Assembly: GCF_002561455.1 (NCBI RefSeq)
Contig: NZ_NTUP01000012.1
Coordinates: 165,356-229,355, forward strand
Reading direction: 5' to 3'
From: Bacillus sp. AFS015802
GTDB taxonomy: Bacteria; Bacillota; Bacilli; Bacillales; Bacillaceae_B
Length of the DNA stretch: 64,000 bases
The notes beneath the pieces are model-generated. The model was not told where the DNA came from. It did not search any database and saw only the letters and a program-made list of their open reading frames with translations. This document shows, one piece after another, positions 1-10,991 of this stretch. Position numbers and translations under genes: made by a program. Within the stretch, counting starts at the first letter, position 1; every line of letters starts with the position of its first letter.

Positions 1-9
1 ATTTTATTT

Positions 10-79
10 GGGCTCCCTAAAAAGGGACGAATCACGTATATCACGCTCCCCTTACAAGATTGTAAGCGGGGCGTTTTTT
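10..79 (+). promoter_or_regulatory. Candidate CTP-responsive attenuator in the pyrG leader
   Basis: GGGC at 10-13 is followed by an intrinsic terminator: arms 44-55 and 62-73 (12 pairs, one mismatch) and a T run at 74-79. The 5' arm contains GCTCCCCTT. In B. subtilis pyrG, low CTP makes RNA polymerase add extra G residues at a GGGC start, and the G tail pairs with the pyrimidine-rich 5' arm of the leader terminator, preventing termination. All these parts are visible here. The -10 element would fall at the window edge, so the start is inferred, and the leader to the start codon (about 315 nt) is long. The alternative is simply the terminator of the gene upstream (rpoE in B. subtilis). Confidence 0.5.
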
Positions 80-312
80 ATTTTTATACAGAAGAATGCT
101 TTGACATGACAAGGTTTTAAGTGTGAAGGATCGATTCTTTTAAGACCCCTTACATCTTTACGTATCTTGATAATAAGAGGCTGTCTTTTAGCTGGTTTAT
201 GCAGATGGATTTATTTTAGGAGAATGGACTTGTCCTTCTTTGAACAAGATAAATTCATGACATGACTACATAAGAGACACCCTCTACTTTTTTTGAACCA
301 AACTTACTTTAA

Positions 313-1932
<1,620 letters not shown>

Positions 1933-1946
1933 GAGTTGACTGGAAG

Positions 1947-1975
1947 AGCTCTCCCTTTTTTGGGAGGGCTTTTTG
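1947..1975 (+). terminator. Intrinsic terminator of pyrG
   Basis: Nine-base-pair hairpin (1947-1955 with 1962-1970, one G-T pair) around a T-rich loop, followed by TTTTG, 15 nt after the pyrG stop codon. Confidence 0.85.
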
Positions 1976-2085
1976 TGTTTTAGGGATTTATCAACCATCA
2001 TTTCATGATATCGACCGTTCTGCAAAAAACGACAATTTTCGCAGAGTCTTCACAAGAAATTTCCTAAAAAGAATATTGACAATAT

Positions 2086-2115
2086 TCCCACATATCGTTA
2101 ATATATCGATATAGC
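2086..2115 (+). promoter_or_regulatory. Candidate sigma-A promoter of the riboswitch-ABC transporter operon
   Basis: TTGACA at 2086-2091 is a perfect -35 box. TATAGC at 2110-2115 is an acceptable -10 with an 18-nt spacer. It lies about 25 nt before the riboswitch. Confidence 0.5.
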
Positions 2116-2141
2116 AAAGCGAACACAACCAATTTCATAAT

Positions 2142-2299
2142 CTCTTATAAAGAGTTGGCAGAGGGACTGGCCCGATGACGCCCGGCAACCTACCGTTCAC
2201 ACGGAAAGGTGCTAAGACCTGCAGGAAGAATTTCCTGAGTGATAAGAGCACGTTTATTTATACATAAACCTCTTTTCTCTTGGGAAAAGGGGTTTTTTT
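2142..2299 (+). promoter_or_regulatory. SAM-I (S-box) riboswitch with terminator
   Basis: The aptamer runs from CTCTTAT (2142-2148) to ATAAGAG (2242-2248), which pair as helix P1. Inside are the S-box hallmarks GAGGGACTGGCCC, CGGCAACC and GGTGCTAAGACC. An 11-bp terminator hairpin follows (2267-2277 with 2284-2294) with a T run at 2293-2299. In this family SAM binding stabilises the aptamer, lets the terminator form and switches genes off when SAM/methionine is plentiful. The element precedes the ABC importer genes at 2343-5938, placing them in the methionine regulon. Confidence 0.95.
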
Positions 2300-2342
2300 A
2301 TTTGAAAAAAAGAGGCAAAACACCTCGGGAGGAGAAAAAAAG

Positions 2343-3428
2343 ATGAAAAAAACGGCATCATTACTCGTATTACTTGTACTTATTTTCAGTTTGGCGGCTT
2401 GTCAGCCGAAGGTATCACAGGAGGCGGATGCTGACGGCGGTGATAAAAAGGAAGTCACTTCAGATCATCCGTTAGCCAATAAAAAGATCGCCCTTATTAT
2501 GCAGATTAACCTCGGGACGTTCTCTGCTCAATACATAGAAGGGGTCAAAGAGCAGGTGGAGAAGTTTGGCGGAAAGGTGCAGGTGTTCACGTCTGAAGGG
2601 GATTTGGCCAAGATGTCTTCCAATCTGGACGCGGCCATTAATCAAAAGTTTGACGGTATCCTGATCGATCACGGAACAAAAGAAGCCCTGCAATCAGGAG
2701 TAGAGAAAGCGAAGGAACAAAACATCCCTGTCGTGGTGTTCGATGCAGATGTGGCTTCAGAGGGAGTGACGGTCCTGGAGCAGGGTGATCAGCAAATGGC
2801 TGAACAGACGCTCGCGAAGCTTTCAAACGAGCTTGGCGGAAAAGGTGAGATCGTGAAGATATGGGTGGCAGGCTTTGCACCGATGGAAAGACGCCAGGTG
2901 GCATACGAGCAATTTTTAGAAAAAAATCCTGATATTAAAGAAGTCGCTGCGTTTGGGGCGGCGAGTCAGAATACAGCATTGGATACACAGGCACAAATGG
3001 AAGCGATCCTGAAGCAGTACCCGAACAAAGGGGACATCGATGCTGTCTGGGCTGCCTGGGATGAATTTGCAAAAGGCGCAGTACGGGCAATCGAAGCGGC
3101 AGGAAGAGATGAAATCAAGGTATACGGGATCGACATGAGTGATGAGGATCTTCAGATCATTCAAAAAGACGGCAGCCCATGGGTGGCATCGGCAGCTGTA
3201 GATCCGAAAGATATCGGCCGCGTTCAGGTCCGCTTCCTTTATCAAAAGCTTGATGGAGGAGAAACACCAGAGAAAGTAAAGCTTGAGCCTGTATTCATTG
3301 AAAAAGAGGCACTGCCTGAAGAAACGATCACCACCGATCAACTTCACGAGCATGTAGACGGCTGGGGAGCAAGTGAACAAGGCTATACCGATGAGCTGAA
3401 AAAGCTGGAAGAATCGTTCAAAGAATAG
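2343..3428 (+). CDS. Sugar-type ABC transporter substrate-binding lipoprotein (candidate methylthioribose importer)
   Basis: Extracytoplasmic solute-binding protein of the ribose/galactose type (periplasmic-binding-protein 4 fold), anchored by lipid. The start chosen is the ATG at 2343, after GGAGGAG; it gives MKK, a hydrophobic stretch and the lipobox SLAAC with lipidated Cys20. Mature features include KIALIMQ, DGILIDHG and an AVWAAWDEFAKGAVRAI segment typical of the RbsB fold. It is first in an operon with a double-domain ATPase and a permease, under a SAM riboswitch. Comparative genomics has proposed such riboswitch-controlled ribose-type importers as methylthioribose uptake systems; the substrate here is inferred from that context only. 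Confidence 0.85.
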   Translation: MKKTASLLVLLVLIFSLAACQPKVSQEADADGGDKKEVTSDHPLANKKIALIMQINLGTFSAQYIEGVKEQVEKFGGKVQVFTSEGDLAKMSSNLDAAINQKFDGILIDHGTKEALQSGVEKAKEQNIPVVVFDADVASEGVTVLEQGDQQMAEQTLAKLSNELGGKGEIVKIWVAGFAPMERRQVAYEQFLEKNPDIKEVAAFGAASQNTALDTQAQMEAILKQYPNKGDIDAVWAAWDEFAKGAVRAIEAAGRDEIKVYGIDMSDEDLQIIQKDGSPWVASAAVDPKDIGRVQVRFLYQKLDGGETPEKVKLEPVFIEKEALPEETITTDQLHEHVDGWGASEQGYTDELKKLEESFKE

Positions 3429-3444
3429 AAAGGAGTGGGAAGGG

Positions 3445-4980
3445 ATGACGTCTCCACTGTTAGAAATGACTAAGATCAATAAGACCTTCTCAGGAGTGAA
3501 AGCCCTGAAGACGGCAAGCTTCGAGGTAATGGAGGGGGAGGTTCACGCCCTTCTGGGAGCGAATGGCGCAGGGAAAAGCACCTTGATGAAGATTTTATCG
3601 GGAGCATATGTACAGGACAGCGGCGACATCATCCTTCACTCAGAAAAGAAAGTCTATCAAACTCCGAAAGAAGCCAAGGAGCATGGCATTCATTGTGTGT
3701 ACCAGGAAGTGGACACGGCCATTGTCCCTGAACTTTCGGTGGCTGAAAATATCGTATTGGATCAGTTCTCGCAAAAAGGATCCTTCTTTGTGACCAAAAA
3801 AAGGTTGGAAAGAAAGGCTGCAGGGGCACTCAAGCGGATCGGGGCAGAATCGATTCCCCTCGGGCAGCCTGCCTCATCATTAAGTCTAGCCGAGAAACAA
3901 TTGGTGCTCATTGCCCGGAGTCTCCTTCAAAAAGCAAAGGTGTTGATTCTGGATGAACCGACGGCACCGTTGAGTTCTTCTGAAACGGAAACATTATTTG
4001 AGGTCATTGAAGATTTGAAGAAAGAGAGAGTGGGGATCATCTTCATCTCTCACCGGCTCCCCGAGGTATTCCGGATCTCCAGTCGCATCACGGTGATGAG
4101 GGACGGAGAGACGGTGGGGACGTATGAAACCCAGCAAACGGACTCACACCAAATCATCGAAGCCATGCTCGGGGCAACCTATCGAAAAGAGTTTCAGAAA
4201 AGATCCCTGCCGATTGGCGACACGCTTCTTGAAGTGAGGGGATTTGGGGACGGACAAAAGGTAAAGGATATCCATTTATCCGTGAAGGAAGGCGAAGTAG
4301 TCGGAGTGGCCGGGCTTGTCGGGGCGGGAAAAACAGAGCTTGCCAAAGCCTTATTTGGAGCATCTAAGGTCGAATCGGGTGACCATCTTCTGAAAGGAAA
4401 GAAGCGCAGGATTCAGTCTCCACGGGACGCGGTGCAAAATGGACTGGCGCTTGTACCCGAGGAAAGACGCAAAGAAGGATTGTTCATTCATGAATCCGTC
4501 CAGCACAACCTCAGCTTCCCTTCTTTGAAGAAAGTCTCCAACTGGCTGTGGATCAATCAGAAGAAGGAACATCAGCTTGCCCGTGAAACGATCGGTTCCC
4601 TTGGAATCAAGACCGCTCATGAAGGGGTCTCCGCCAATTTTTTAAGTGGGGGGAATCAACAGAAGGTGTCCATCGGAAAGTGGCTGACGGATGAGGCATC
4701 CGTGTTTTTATTCGATGAACCGACAAAGGGTGTGGACGTGGGGGCAAAGAAGGAGATCTTCTCCCTGATTCAGTCCCTTGCAGAAAAAAGGAAGGGTATA
4801 CTCTACTTTTCCTGCGAGCTGCAAGAAATCCTGGCCATCTCGGACAGGATCCTTGTCATGTACGATGGGCGGATCGTCAAAGAACTAACAAAAGAAGAAG
4901 CGACTCAGGAAACGATATTGTTTTATGCTTCGGGAGGGACGGACCTGCATGAAAGGCAAGATACTCGACTTACTATTTAA
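3445..4980 (+). CDS. Sugar ABC transporter ATP-binding protein with two ATPase domains (RbsA type)
   Basis: This 511-residue protein energises the importer. It holds two nucleotide-binding domains in one chain, as in RbsA/MglA. The first has Walker A GANGAGKST (38-46) and Walker B VLILDEPTAPL; its signature is degenerate (LSLAEKQ). The second has Walker A-like GLVGAGKTE near 290 and a proper signature LSGGNQQKV. The gene begins 16 nt after the binding-protein gene, with AAAGGAGTGGG upstream, and its end overlaps the permease start by 32 nt, so the three are translated together. Confidence 0.92.
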   Translation: MTSPLLEMTKINKTFSGVKALKTASFEVMEGEVHALLGANGAGKSTLMKILSGAYVQDSGDIILHSEKKVYQTPKEAKEHGIHCVYQEVDTAIVPELSVAENIVLDQFSQKGSFFVTKKRLERKAAGALKRIGAESIPLGQPASSLSLAEKQLVLIARSLLQKAKVLILDEPTAPLSSSETETLFEVIEDLKKERVGIIFISHRLPEVFRISSRITVMRDGETVGTYETQQTDSHQIIEAMLGATYRKEFQKRSLPIGDTLLEVRGFGDGQKVKDIHLSVKEGEVVGVAGLVGAGKTELAKALFGASKVESGDHLLKGKKRRIQSPRDAVQNGLALVPEERRKEGLFIHESVQHNLSFPSLKKVSNWLWINQKKEHQLARETIGSLGIKTAHEGVSANFLSGGNQQKVSIGKWLTDEASVFLFDEPTKGVDVGAKKEIFSLIQSLAEKRKGILYFSCELQEILAISDRILVMYDGRIVKELTKEEATQETILFYASGGTDLHERQDTRLTI

Positions 4981-5938
4981 ATATGGCGCCATCGTGTTGA
5001 TGGCTGTTATCCTCATCTTTTTCAGCTTATACAATCCCTTTTTCTTTACATATGGGAATCTATCCGACATTCTGAGGTCGATTTCCATCGTCACCTTGGT
5101 GGCGATCGGGGTGACCTTTACCCTTGTGGTCGACGGCTTCGATTTGTCGGTTGGATCCACCGTTTCCCTTTCCACCGTGGTGACGGCTTCCCTGATGGTC
5201 TGGTATGAAGCCCCGTTATGGGTCGTGCTGCTTGTTCCATTGCTGGTGGGGGCGGGGGTTGGGTTATTCAACTCGCTCCTGATCGTCAAGTTCGGCATCC
5301 CGGATCTGCTGGCTACCCTGGGCGCCATGTACATCATTTCAGGTGTCCACCGGACCTATACAGAAGGGTATTCGATCTACAATCACATGCCGATGACAAC
5401 CGGAGGCACGGCGCCAGGGACGTTTTCCGAAGCGTTCTTATGGATCGGACAGGGGAAGTGGCTCGGATTGCCGGTCCCGGTATGGATCATGCTCGTACTG
5501 GTCGCCATTGTCTATGTGATCATGCATTTCACCACATGGGGTCGCATCCTGTACATGACGGGAGGAAATGAGGAAGCCGCACGCCTGTCCGGTGTCCGGG
5601 TGAAACGGGTGAAGCTGGTTGCCTACGTTCTCTCAGGCGTATTCGCATCGATCGGCGGTATCCTGTTCACGGCCCGGGTCGGATCGGGACAGATGGATGC
5701 CGGTGCCCCTCTCCTGATGGAAGCGGTCGCCGCCGTATTCGTAGGCTTCTCCGTCTTGGGTGCGGGCAAACCGAATATCCTCGGGACCTTCTTTGGAGCG
5801 GCATTGATCGGGGTCCTGCTGAATGGACTGACGATGATGAACCTTCCATACTATGCATTTGAAATCATTAAAGGGAGTGTATTGGTATTAGCGTTGGCCG
5901 TGACCTATATTCATGCGAAAAAGGTTAGGGGGGCTTGA
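4949..5938 (+). CDS. Sugar ABC transporter permease (RbsC/BPD_transp_2 type)
   Basis: Integral membrane subunit of the SAM-riboswitch-controlled importer. The 329-residue protein has about eight to ten hydrophobic segments and the family motifs VDGFDLSVGSTV and GGNEEAARLSGV (the loop that contacts the ATPase). The ATG at 4949 is preceded by GGGAGGGA and lies inside the end of the ATPase gene. Only one permease gene is present, so it probably works as a homodimer, as in the ribose system. Confidence 0.9.
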   Translation: MKGKILDLLFKYGAIVLMAVILIFFSLYNPFFFTYGNLSDILRSISIVTLVAIGVTFTLVVDGFDLSVGSTVSLSTVVTASLMVWYEAPLWVVLLVPLLVGAGVGLFNSLLIVKFGIPDLLATLGAMYIISGVHRTYTEGYSIYNHMPMTTGGTAPGTFSEAFLWIGQGKWLGLPVPVWIMLVLVAIVYVIMHFTTWGRILYMTGGNEEAARLSGVRVKRVKLVAYVLSGVFASIGGILFTARVGSGQMDAGAPLLMEAVAAVFVGFSVLGAGKPNILGTFFGAALIGVLLNGLTMMNLPYYAFEIIKGSVLVLALAVTYIHAKKVRGA

Positions 5939-6012
5939 TGGGGAGTAGTGCTTTTATAAAAAATATGTGCTGAAATGATAGTTGTAGAAGCATCTCATAT
6001 ATAAAAAAGTAG

Positions 6013-6058
6013 AACTCGCCGTTGTGCATGCATTATGTATGCATTTGGCGAGTTTCTT
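6013..6058 (+). terminator. Terminator of the ABC transporter operon
   Basis: AACTCGCC (6013-6020) pairs with GGCGAGTT (6047-6054), with further pairing of TGCAT-type sequences inside, then TCTTTA. It is the first hairpin after the permease gene. Confidence 0.65.
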
Positions 6059-6107
6059 TAATGGGTATGCAGAATGGGGTACGATTGGCCCTTTAATAGA
6101 AGAACCA

Positions 6108-6310
6108 GGAAAAACAAAATAAGCGGAATTTTTCCTGTTATATCTAAAATAGAAGATATTTTCAGGAAAATAAGGGTAGTTTTTCCGCTTATGCATAGAA
6201 AAATTGCTCCTAGTTGTATTTTTTAAGTCAATAGGCGGAATCTTTCCGTCTATTTCAGCCTTTTTTCACAGTAATGCCTGATTAAGCGGAATTTTTACGT
6301 CTATATTAGA
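6108..6310 (+). repeat. Degenerate intergenic repeat cluster with GCGGAA core
   Basis: The core GCGGAA with A/T-rich arms (ATAAGCGGAATTTTT-like) occurs at 6123, 6235 and 6286 on this strand, and inverted as TTCCGC at 6183-6188. The first and inverted copies bracket a larger inverted repeat (CCTG..ATATC / GATAT..CAGG). No gene is seen between 5939 and 6463. The cluster resembles the more regular arrays elsewhere in the window in size and base composition, but its spacing is less regular. Confidence 0.6.
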
Positions 6311-6396
6311 TCAGCACTATAGCTTAACCTGTTTTTCCAAACTGATACGTGCGGCCACTCTTGATTCTAGATGATTAGGAATTCGTACATAAAGAA

Positions 6397-6425
6397 AAAG
6401 ACGTATGCCCATTCATACGTCTCTT
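6397..6425. terminator. Bidirectional terminator downstream of ywjG
   Basis: GACGTATG pairs with CATACGTC. On the minus strand the hairpin is followed by TTTTTC and on the plus strand by TCTTTT. It lies just after the ywjG stop codon (minus strand). Confidence 0.7.
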
Positions 6426-6463
6426 TTAATAAAAATGATCCACCCAGAAAGGGTTCAACCTAT

Positions 6464-6988
6464 CTACTCCTCATACTCCTCCAACATCTCACGGATCACA
6501 AATCCGAGAGCGAAATAAAGATAGAGGGCGGCCATGCTTGAAGGGAAGCTGACGCGCTCACCGATTTCATCACCTGGCAGCATCCCCTTGATGAGTTTCG
6601 TATCGAGGTGGATATCGGCCAAGTCCGCGAGATGACCTTCCCCCTCCACCAATCCGGAGACAGCAACAAAAGGAACACCTTCCGCCTTCAGTTTCTTTCC
6701 TAATGCCACCGCATCCTCATCCGTTGAAAAGCGGCTGACGACTAACACACGATCAGCTTCTGTCAGCTGGATGGAGTCATCATATCCCTTAGCAGAAGGA
6801 AGGGGTTCGGCACCAGAGAGCGCCTCGGCAGTGACAGCTTCCATTTCCCCATAGCCTTTTATATAGATGTTTCCCTGTCCGATGGCGGCCTGTGCTAGCA
6901 GGCGGGCACCGTCTTCGATCTCGAATTCCTGCTTATCATATATCCGTTTGAACAGTCCGGTTAACTGTGTAGTGAACATTTTGATCAT
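6464..6988 (-). CDS. ywjG: DUF2529 family protein YwjG
   Basis: A 174-residue soluble protein of unknown function, conserved between pyrG and spo0F in Bacillus as here. The central part (VLVVSRFSTDEDAVALGKKL, then VPFVAVSGL) reads like a sugar-isomerase-type (SIS-like) fold, but no catalytic role is established. The start at 6988 has GAAGGAG nine bases upstream. It is transcribed away from spo0F and ends at a bidirectional terminator. Confidence 0.85.
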   Translation of the reverse strand: MIKMFTTQLTGLFKRIYDKQEFEIEDGARLLAQAAIGQGNIYIKGYGEMEAVTAEALSGAEPLPSAKGYDDSIQLTEADRVLVVSRFSTDEDAVALGKKLKAEGVPFVAVSGLVEGEGHLADLADIHLDTKLIKGMLPGDEIGERVSFPSSMAALYLYFALGFVIREMLEEYEE

Positions 6989-7082
6989 AGTGTCAATCTC
7001 CTTCTACATTTATCTTCGACTTTTTTCTTCATAACGCTTATTATAAAGGGGAAAAAGGTCTCAAGTAAAATCTTGAGAAGAA

Positions 7083-7112
7083 GCAGGATTTTTTTACAGA
7101 AAAAGAGAATAA
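7083..7112 (+). promoter_or_regulatory. Sigma-H promoter of spo0F
   Basis: GCAGGATTT (7083-7091) fits the sigma-H -35 consensus RnAGGAwWW, and AGAGAATAA (7104-7112) fits the -10 consensus RnnGAATww, with a 12-nt spacer. spo0F is a known sigma-H target in B. subtilis. A weak Spo0A-box-like TTCGACT lies at 7015-7021. Confidence 0.75.
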
Positions 7113-7180
7113 GTAATAAATATACAATTATTTACCGTCGGAATACATAATTCACTCTATTATGAAGGGGACTGGTATGG

Positions 7181-7543
7181 ATGAACGAGAAAATTTTGAT
7201 CGTGGACGATCAATTTGGTATTAGAATACTATTAAATGAAGTATTGCAAAAGGAAGGGTACCAGACGTTTCAAGCTGCGAACGGGATTCAGGCCCTTGAA
7301 ATCGTAGATAAGCATTCCCCTGACCTGGTTTTACTGGATATGAAAATTCCGGGAATGGATGGAATCGAAATCTTAAAAAGGATGAAGCAGAAGGATGCGG
7401 ATATCCGCGTCATCATCATGACGGCATACGGGGAGCTCGACATGATCCAGGAAGCAAAGGATTTGGGAGCGCTTACCCATTTTGCAAAACCATTTGATAT
7501 CGACGACATCCGGCAAGCGGTGAAACAATATATTCCAGCTTGA
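7181..7543 (+). CDS. spo0F: Sporulation phosphorelay response regulator Spo0F
   Basis: Single-domain receiver that takes phosphate from the sporulation kinases and passes it to Spo0B, feeding Spo0A. The 120-residue protein is nearly identical to B. subtilis Spo0F. The acidic pocket is Asp9-Asp10, the phosphorylated residue is Asp53 in [11 protein letters not shown], with Thr81 and Lys103 as the conserved switch residues. There is no output domain, as expected. The start follows AAGGGG at 7166-7170; an out-of-frame ATG at 7177 was not used. Confidence 0.97.
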   Translation: MNEKILIVDDQFGIRILLNEVLQKEGYQTFQAANGIQALEIVDKHSPDLVLLDMKIPGMDGIEILKRMKQKDADIRVIIMTAYGELDMIQEAKDLGALTHFAKPFDIDDIRQAVKQYIPA

Positions 7544-7597
7544 TCCCATTATTTGAATAGTGAAAATAGTAGTATTTTTATCAATTCGCCTCTTCAG

Positions 7598-7627
7598 TTG
7601 GTAAAATCAATTCTGTTTTGGTATGAT
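7598..7627 (+). promoter_or_regulatory. Candidate sigma-A promoter of fbaA
   Basis: TTGGTA (7598-7603), 18-nt spacer, TATGAT (7622-7627), about 95 nt before the fbaA start. Confidence 0.5.
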
Positions 7628-7723
7628 ACAAGTGAAATTGTAAACAATGTCACAAGGTGCTATAAATAACACCGCCATTTCTACCAGAATGGTTCACTGA
7701 CTGAATAAAAGGAGGAAACTACT

Positions 7724-8581
7724 ATGCCTTTAGTTTCAATGAAAGACATGCTTATTCAAGCAAAAGAAAAAAGCTATGCGGTAGGTCAATTCAACCTGAA
7801 TAACCTTGAGTTCACTCAAGCGATCCTGCAAGCGGCAGAAGAAGAAAAATCACCTGTCATCCTTGGTGTTTCTGAAGGTGCGGCCCGTTACATGAGCGGT
7901 TTCAAAACAGTTGTGAAAATGGTGGAAGGTCTTATGGAAGACCTGAACATCACAGTTCCTGTTGCGATCCACTTAGATCACGGTTCAAGCTATGACAAAT
8001 GTAAAGAAGCCATCGATGCAGGATTCACTTCTGTCATGATCGACGCTTCTCACGGTCCTTTCGAAGAGAACATTGAAATCACTTCTAAAGTGGTTGAATA
8101 TGCTCACTCTAAAGGTGTTTCTGTTGAAGCCGAGCTTGGAACTGTCGGCGGACAAGAGGATGACGTAGTGGCAGACGGCGTTATCTATGCAGATCCTAAA
8201 GAGTGTCAAGAACTAGTGGAACGCACTGGTATCGATACACTTGCACCTGCTCTAGGTTCTGTTCACGGTCCTTACAAAGGTGAACCAAACCTTGGATTCA
8301 AAGAAATGGAAGAAATCGGAGCGGCGACTGGAGTACCTCTAGTACTTCACGGCGGTACAGGAATCCCTACTAAGGATATCCAAAAAGCGATTTCTTACGG
8401 AACGGCTAAAATCAACGTAAACACAGAAAACCAAATCGCTTCTGCTAAAGCAGTACGTGAAGTACTTGCAGCTGACACAGAAGTATATGATCCACGTAAA
8501 TACATGGGGCCGGCTCGTGAAGCAATCAAAGCGACAGTTGCTGGTAAAATGCGCGAATTCGGTTCTTCTAACCAGGCGTAA
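7724..8581 (+). CDS. fbaA: Class II fructose-1,6-bisphosphate aldolase
   Basis: Zinc-dependent aldolase that splits fructose-1,6-bisphosphate into dihydroxyacetone phosphate and glyceraldehyde-3-phosphate in glycolysis, and the reverse in gluconeogenesis. The protein has 285 residues. Zinc and catalytic motifs are visible: [42 protein letters not shown] and [14 protein letters not shown] lies close upstream of the ATG. Codon use is strongly biased, as for a highly expressed gene. Glycolytic and gluconeogenic genes (tal, glpX) follow. Confidence 0.97.
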   Translation: MPLVSMKDMLIQAKEKSYAVGQFNLNNLEFTQAILQAAEEEKSPVILGVSEGAARYMSGFKTVVKMVEGLMEDLNITVPVAIHLDHGSSYDKCKEAIDAGFTSVMIDASHGPFEENIEITSKVVEYAHSKGVSVEAELGTVGGQEDDVVADGVIYADPKECQELVERTGIDTLAPALGSVHGPYKGEPNLGFKEMEEIGAATGVPLVLHGGTGIPTKDIQKAISYGTAKINVNTENQIASAKAVREVLAADTEVYDPRKYMGPAREAIKATVAGKMREFGSSNQA

Positions 8582-8603
8582 GCATGAGGTAATGTTTGGA
8601 AAA

Positions 8604-8710
8604 GGCATCTGATCTGGATTAGATGCCATCCAATCGTGGTAGAAATAGAATGATGTTGCAGGATGGGACTGGCACCAGGAGAGGGTTGATACCTTTTGGG
8701 TCAGTCCCTT
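8604..8710 (+). terminator. Hairpins after fbaA
   Basis: Two stem-loops: GGCATCT (8604-8610) with AGATGCC (8621-8627), and GGGACTG (from 8665) with CAGTCCC (ending 8708). Neither has a long T run, so termination may be partial and allow read-through into tal. Confidence 0.4.
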
Positions 8711-8759
8711 CCGTTCATTAAAATAGATTGAAAATTTTGTCGAAAATGGGGTAGAGGAC

Positions 8760-9401
8760 ATGAAATTTTTCATAGACACAGCAAACATGAGTGAAATCAA
8801 AGAAGCATTTGAATGGGGTATACTTTCAGGAGTGACAACCAATCCGTCCCTCGTGGCGAAAGAAAAAAACGTAACATTTGAAGATCGGTTAAAAGAAATC
8901 ACGGATCTGGTCCCTGGTTCAGTAAGTGCTGAAGTCATTGCGACAGACGCTGAAGGAATGATCAAAGAAGGCAGGGAGCTTGCGAAGATCGCTCCTAACA
9001 TCACTGTGAAGCTTCCGATGACGCCGGACGGATTGAAAGCGACATCCACTTTTGCTAAAGAAGGGATAAAGACAAATGTCACGCTGATCTTTAGTGCGAA
9101 TCAGGCGCTTTTAGCGGCTCGTGCTGGAGCGACGTATGTTTCGCCTTTTTTAGGAAGATTGGATGATATCGGTCATGACGGCCTTGAGCTTGTATCCAAG
9201 ATCGCTGAAATCTTTGCGATCCACGGACTGGAAACAGAAATCATCGCGGCTTCGACACGTCACCCGCAGCATATTACAGAAGCGGCATTAAGAGGGGCTC
9301 ACATTGCAACCGTTCCCCTTAAAGTACTGAAGCAATTATTCCAGCATCCACTGACGGATAAAGGAATCGACGCGTTCCTGAATGATTGGAACAACCGCTG
9401 A
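8760..9401 (+). CDS. tal: Transaldolase (small, fructose-6-phosphate aldolase-like subfamily)
   Basis: Moves a three-carbon unit between sugar phosphates in the non-oxidative pentose phosphate pathway (YwjH in B. subtilis). The 213-residue length marks the small TalC/FSA-like subfamily. The Schiff-base lysine is Lys84 in NITVKLPMT. Other motifs are [10 protein letters not shown] at the start, GVTTNPSL, and [11 protein letters not shown]. The gene follows fbaA, whose product works in the same pool of sugar phosphates. Transaldolase versus fructose-6-phosphate aldolase activity cannot be separated by reading; the Bacillus gene is a transaldolase. Confidence 0.92.
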   Translation: MKFFIDTANMSEIKEAFEWGILSGVTTNPSLVAKEKNVTFEDRLKEITDLVPGSVSAEVIATDAEGMIKEGRELAKIAPNITVKLPMTPDGLKATSTFAKEGIKTNVTLIFSANQALLAARAGATYVSPFLGRLDDIGHDGLELVSKIAEIFAIHGLETEIIAASTRHPQHITEAALRGAHIATVPLKVLKQLFQHPLTDKGIDAFLNDWNNR

Positions 9402-9562
9402 AGTTAGGTCAAACGGTCTAAAAGAAAAAAATTCGAATATCCTATACATGTTTTGACGAATTATGTATACACTAGTAGACAATACTTCTTAGAACGTCTT
9501 CAATTGGAAAAATAATCCTTTTTGTTCTTGACGTTGTCACGAACAGTGGAAGGGAGTTTAAT

Positions 9563-10846
9563 ATGGAAAAGCTAAAAATTGCAGGAGGTTATCCCCTTGA
9601 AGGAACCATTAAAGTCAGTGGGGCCAAAAATAGTGCGGTAGCCTTGATCCCGGCAACCATTCTTGCTGATTCTCCAGTCACAATCGAAGGGTTACCAGAC
9701 ATCTCAGATGTAAGAACGCTGAAAGATCTCTTAGAAGAGATCGGTGGTTCAGTCACATTGGAAGATGGGGATATGAGTGTAGATCCAAGTCAAATGGTGT
9801 CCATGCCTTTACCGAGCGGGAAGGTGAAAAAGCTTCGTGCTTCCTATTATTTAATGGGTGCGATGCTCGGACGTTTCAAAAAAGCGGTCATCGGTCTGCC
9901 GGGTGGGTGTCACCTCGGGCCACGTCCGATCGATCAACATATTAAAGGCTTCGAAGCCCTTGGAGCGGAAGTCACCAACGAACAGGGTGCGATCTATCTT
10001 CGTGCCGATGAATTAAAGGGTGCCCGCATCTATCTTGATGTCGTGAGTGTCGGCGCAACGATCAACATCATGCTTGCAGCGGTCCGCGCCAAAGGCAGAA
10101 CGATCATTGAAAATGCGGCGAAGGAACCTGAAATCATCGATGTCGCTACATTATTAAGCAATATGGGTGCGAAGATCAAGGGCGCCGGTACCGATGTCAT
10201 CCGCATCGATGGAGTGGACGAGCTTCACGGCTGCCGCCATACCATCATTCCTGACCGTATCGAAGCAGGGACCTTCATGATCCTTGCCGCCGCAGTCGGA
10301 AAAGGTGTACTCGTCGACAATGTCATCCCATTACATATGGAATCGGTCATTGCCAAACTCCGTGAAATGGGAGTGCCAGTCGAAACGAACGACGATCAGA
10401 TCTACATCGGCCGGGCGGACAAGCTCAAATCCGTCGACGTGAAAACACTGGTGTATCCAGGTTTCCCAACCGATCTGCAGCAGCCGTTCACCACGTTATT
10501 GAACCGGGCTGAAGGCTCTGCCGTCGTAACGGACACCATCTACTCAGCCCGCTTCAAGCATATCGACGAGCTGAGAAGAATGAACGCCACGATCAAAGTC
10601 GAAGGACGCTCCGCCATCGTTAACGGCCCCGTCCAATTACAGGGTGCCAAAGTGAAGGCAAGCGACCTCCGCGCAGGAGCCGCCCTTGTCATCGCCGGCT
10701 TAATGGCAGAAGGCATCACCGAAGTCACCGGACTCGAACACATCGACCGCGGCTACAGTGACCTCGTCGCCAAACTCGAAGGTCTGGGAGCCACCATCTG
10801 GCGTGAAAAAATGTCTGCCGAAGAATTGGAACAGATGAAATCGTAG
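9563..10846 (+). CDS. murZ: UDP-N-acetylglucosamine 1-carboxyvinyltransferase 2 (MurZ/MurAB)
   Basis: Transfers enolpyruvate from phosphoenolpyruvate to UDP-GlcNAc, the first committed step of peptidoglycan synthesis. The 427-residue EPT-fold protein has the catalytic, fosfomycin-binding Cys116 in [13 protein letters not shown], plus [10 protein letters not shown] and [10 protein letters not shown]. It is one of two MurA-type enzymes in this window (the other is at 40688), the usual situation in low-GC Gram-positives, where this copy is the secondary enzyme. GGAAGGGAG precedes the ATG. Confidence 0.95.
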   Translation: MEKLKIAGGYPLEGTIKVSGAKNSAVALIPATILADSPVTIEGLPDISDVRTLKDLLEEIGGSVTLEDGDMSVDPSQMVSMPLPSGKVKKLRASYYLMGAMLGRFKKAVIGLPGGCHLGPRPIDQHIKGFEALGAEVTNEQGAIYLRADELKGARIYLDVVSVGATINIMLAAVRAKGRTIIENAAKEPEIIDVATLLSNMGAKIKGAGTDVIRIDGVDELHGCRHTIIPDRIEAGTFMILAAAVGKGVLVDNVIPLHMESVIAKLREMGVPVETNDDQIYIGRADKLKSVDVKTLVYPGFPTDLQQPFTTLLNRAEGSAVVTDTIYSARFKHIDELRRMNATIKVEGRSAIVNGPVQLQGAKVKASDLRAGAALVIAGLMAEGITEVTGLEHIDRGYSDLVAKLEGLGATIWREKMSAEELEQMKS

Positions 10847-10991
10847 TTTCTTGAATCAAACAAACCATTGTGTCCTACTTTTTTCGAAAAAAAGTCTCTC
10901 TGTTCGCCTTAATGTGTTACAATAAATCTGTCAATATGTTATACAATTTGAGGTTATTGTAAAACAAAAGGGAACACGGGAGGCTATATAC

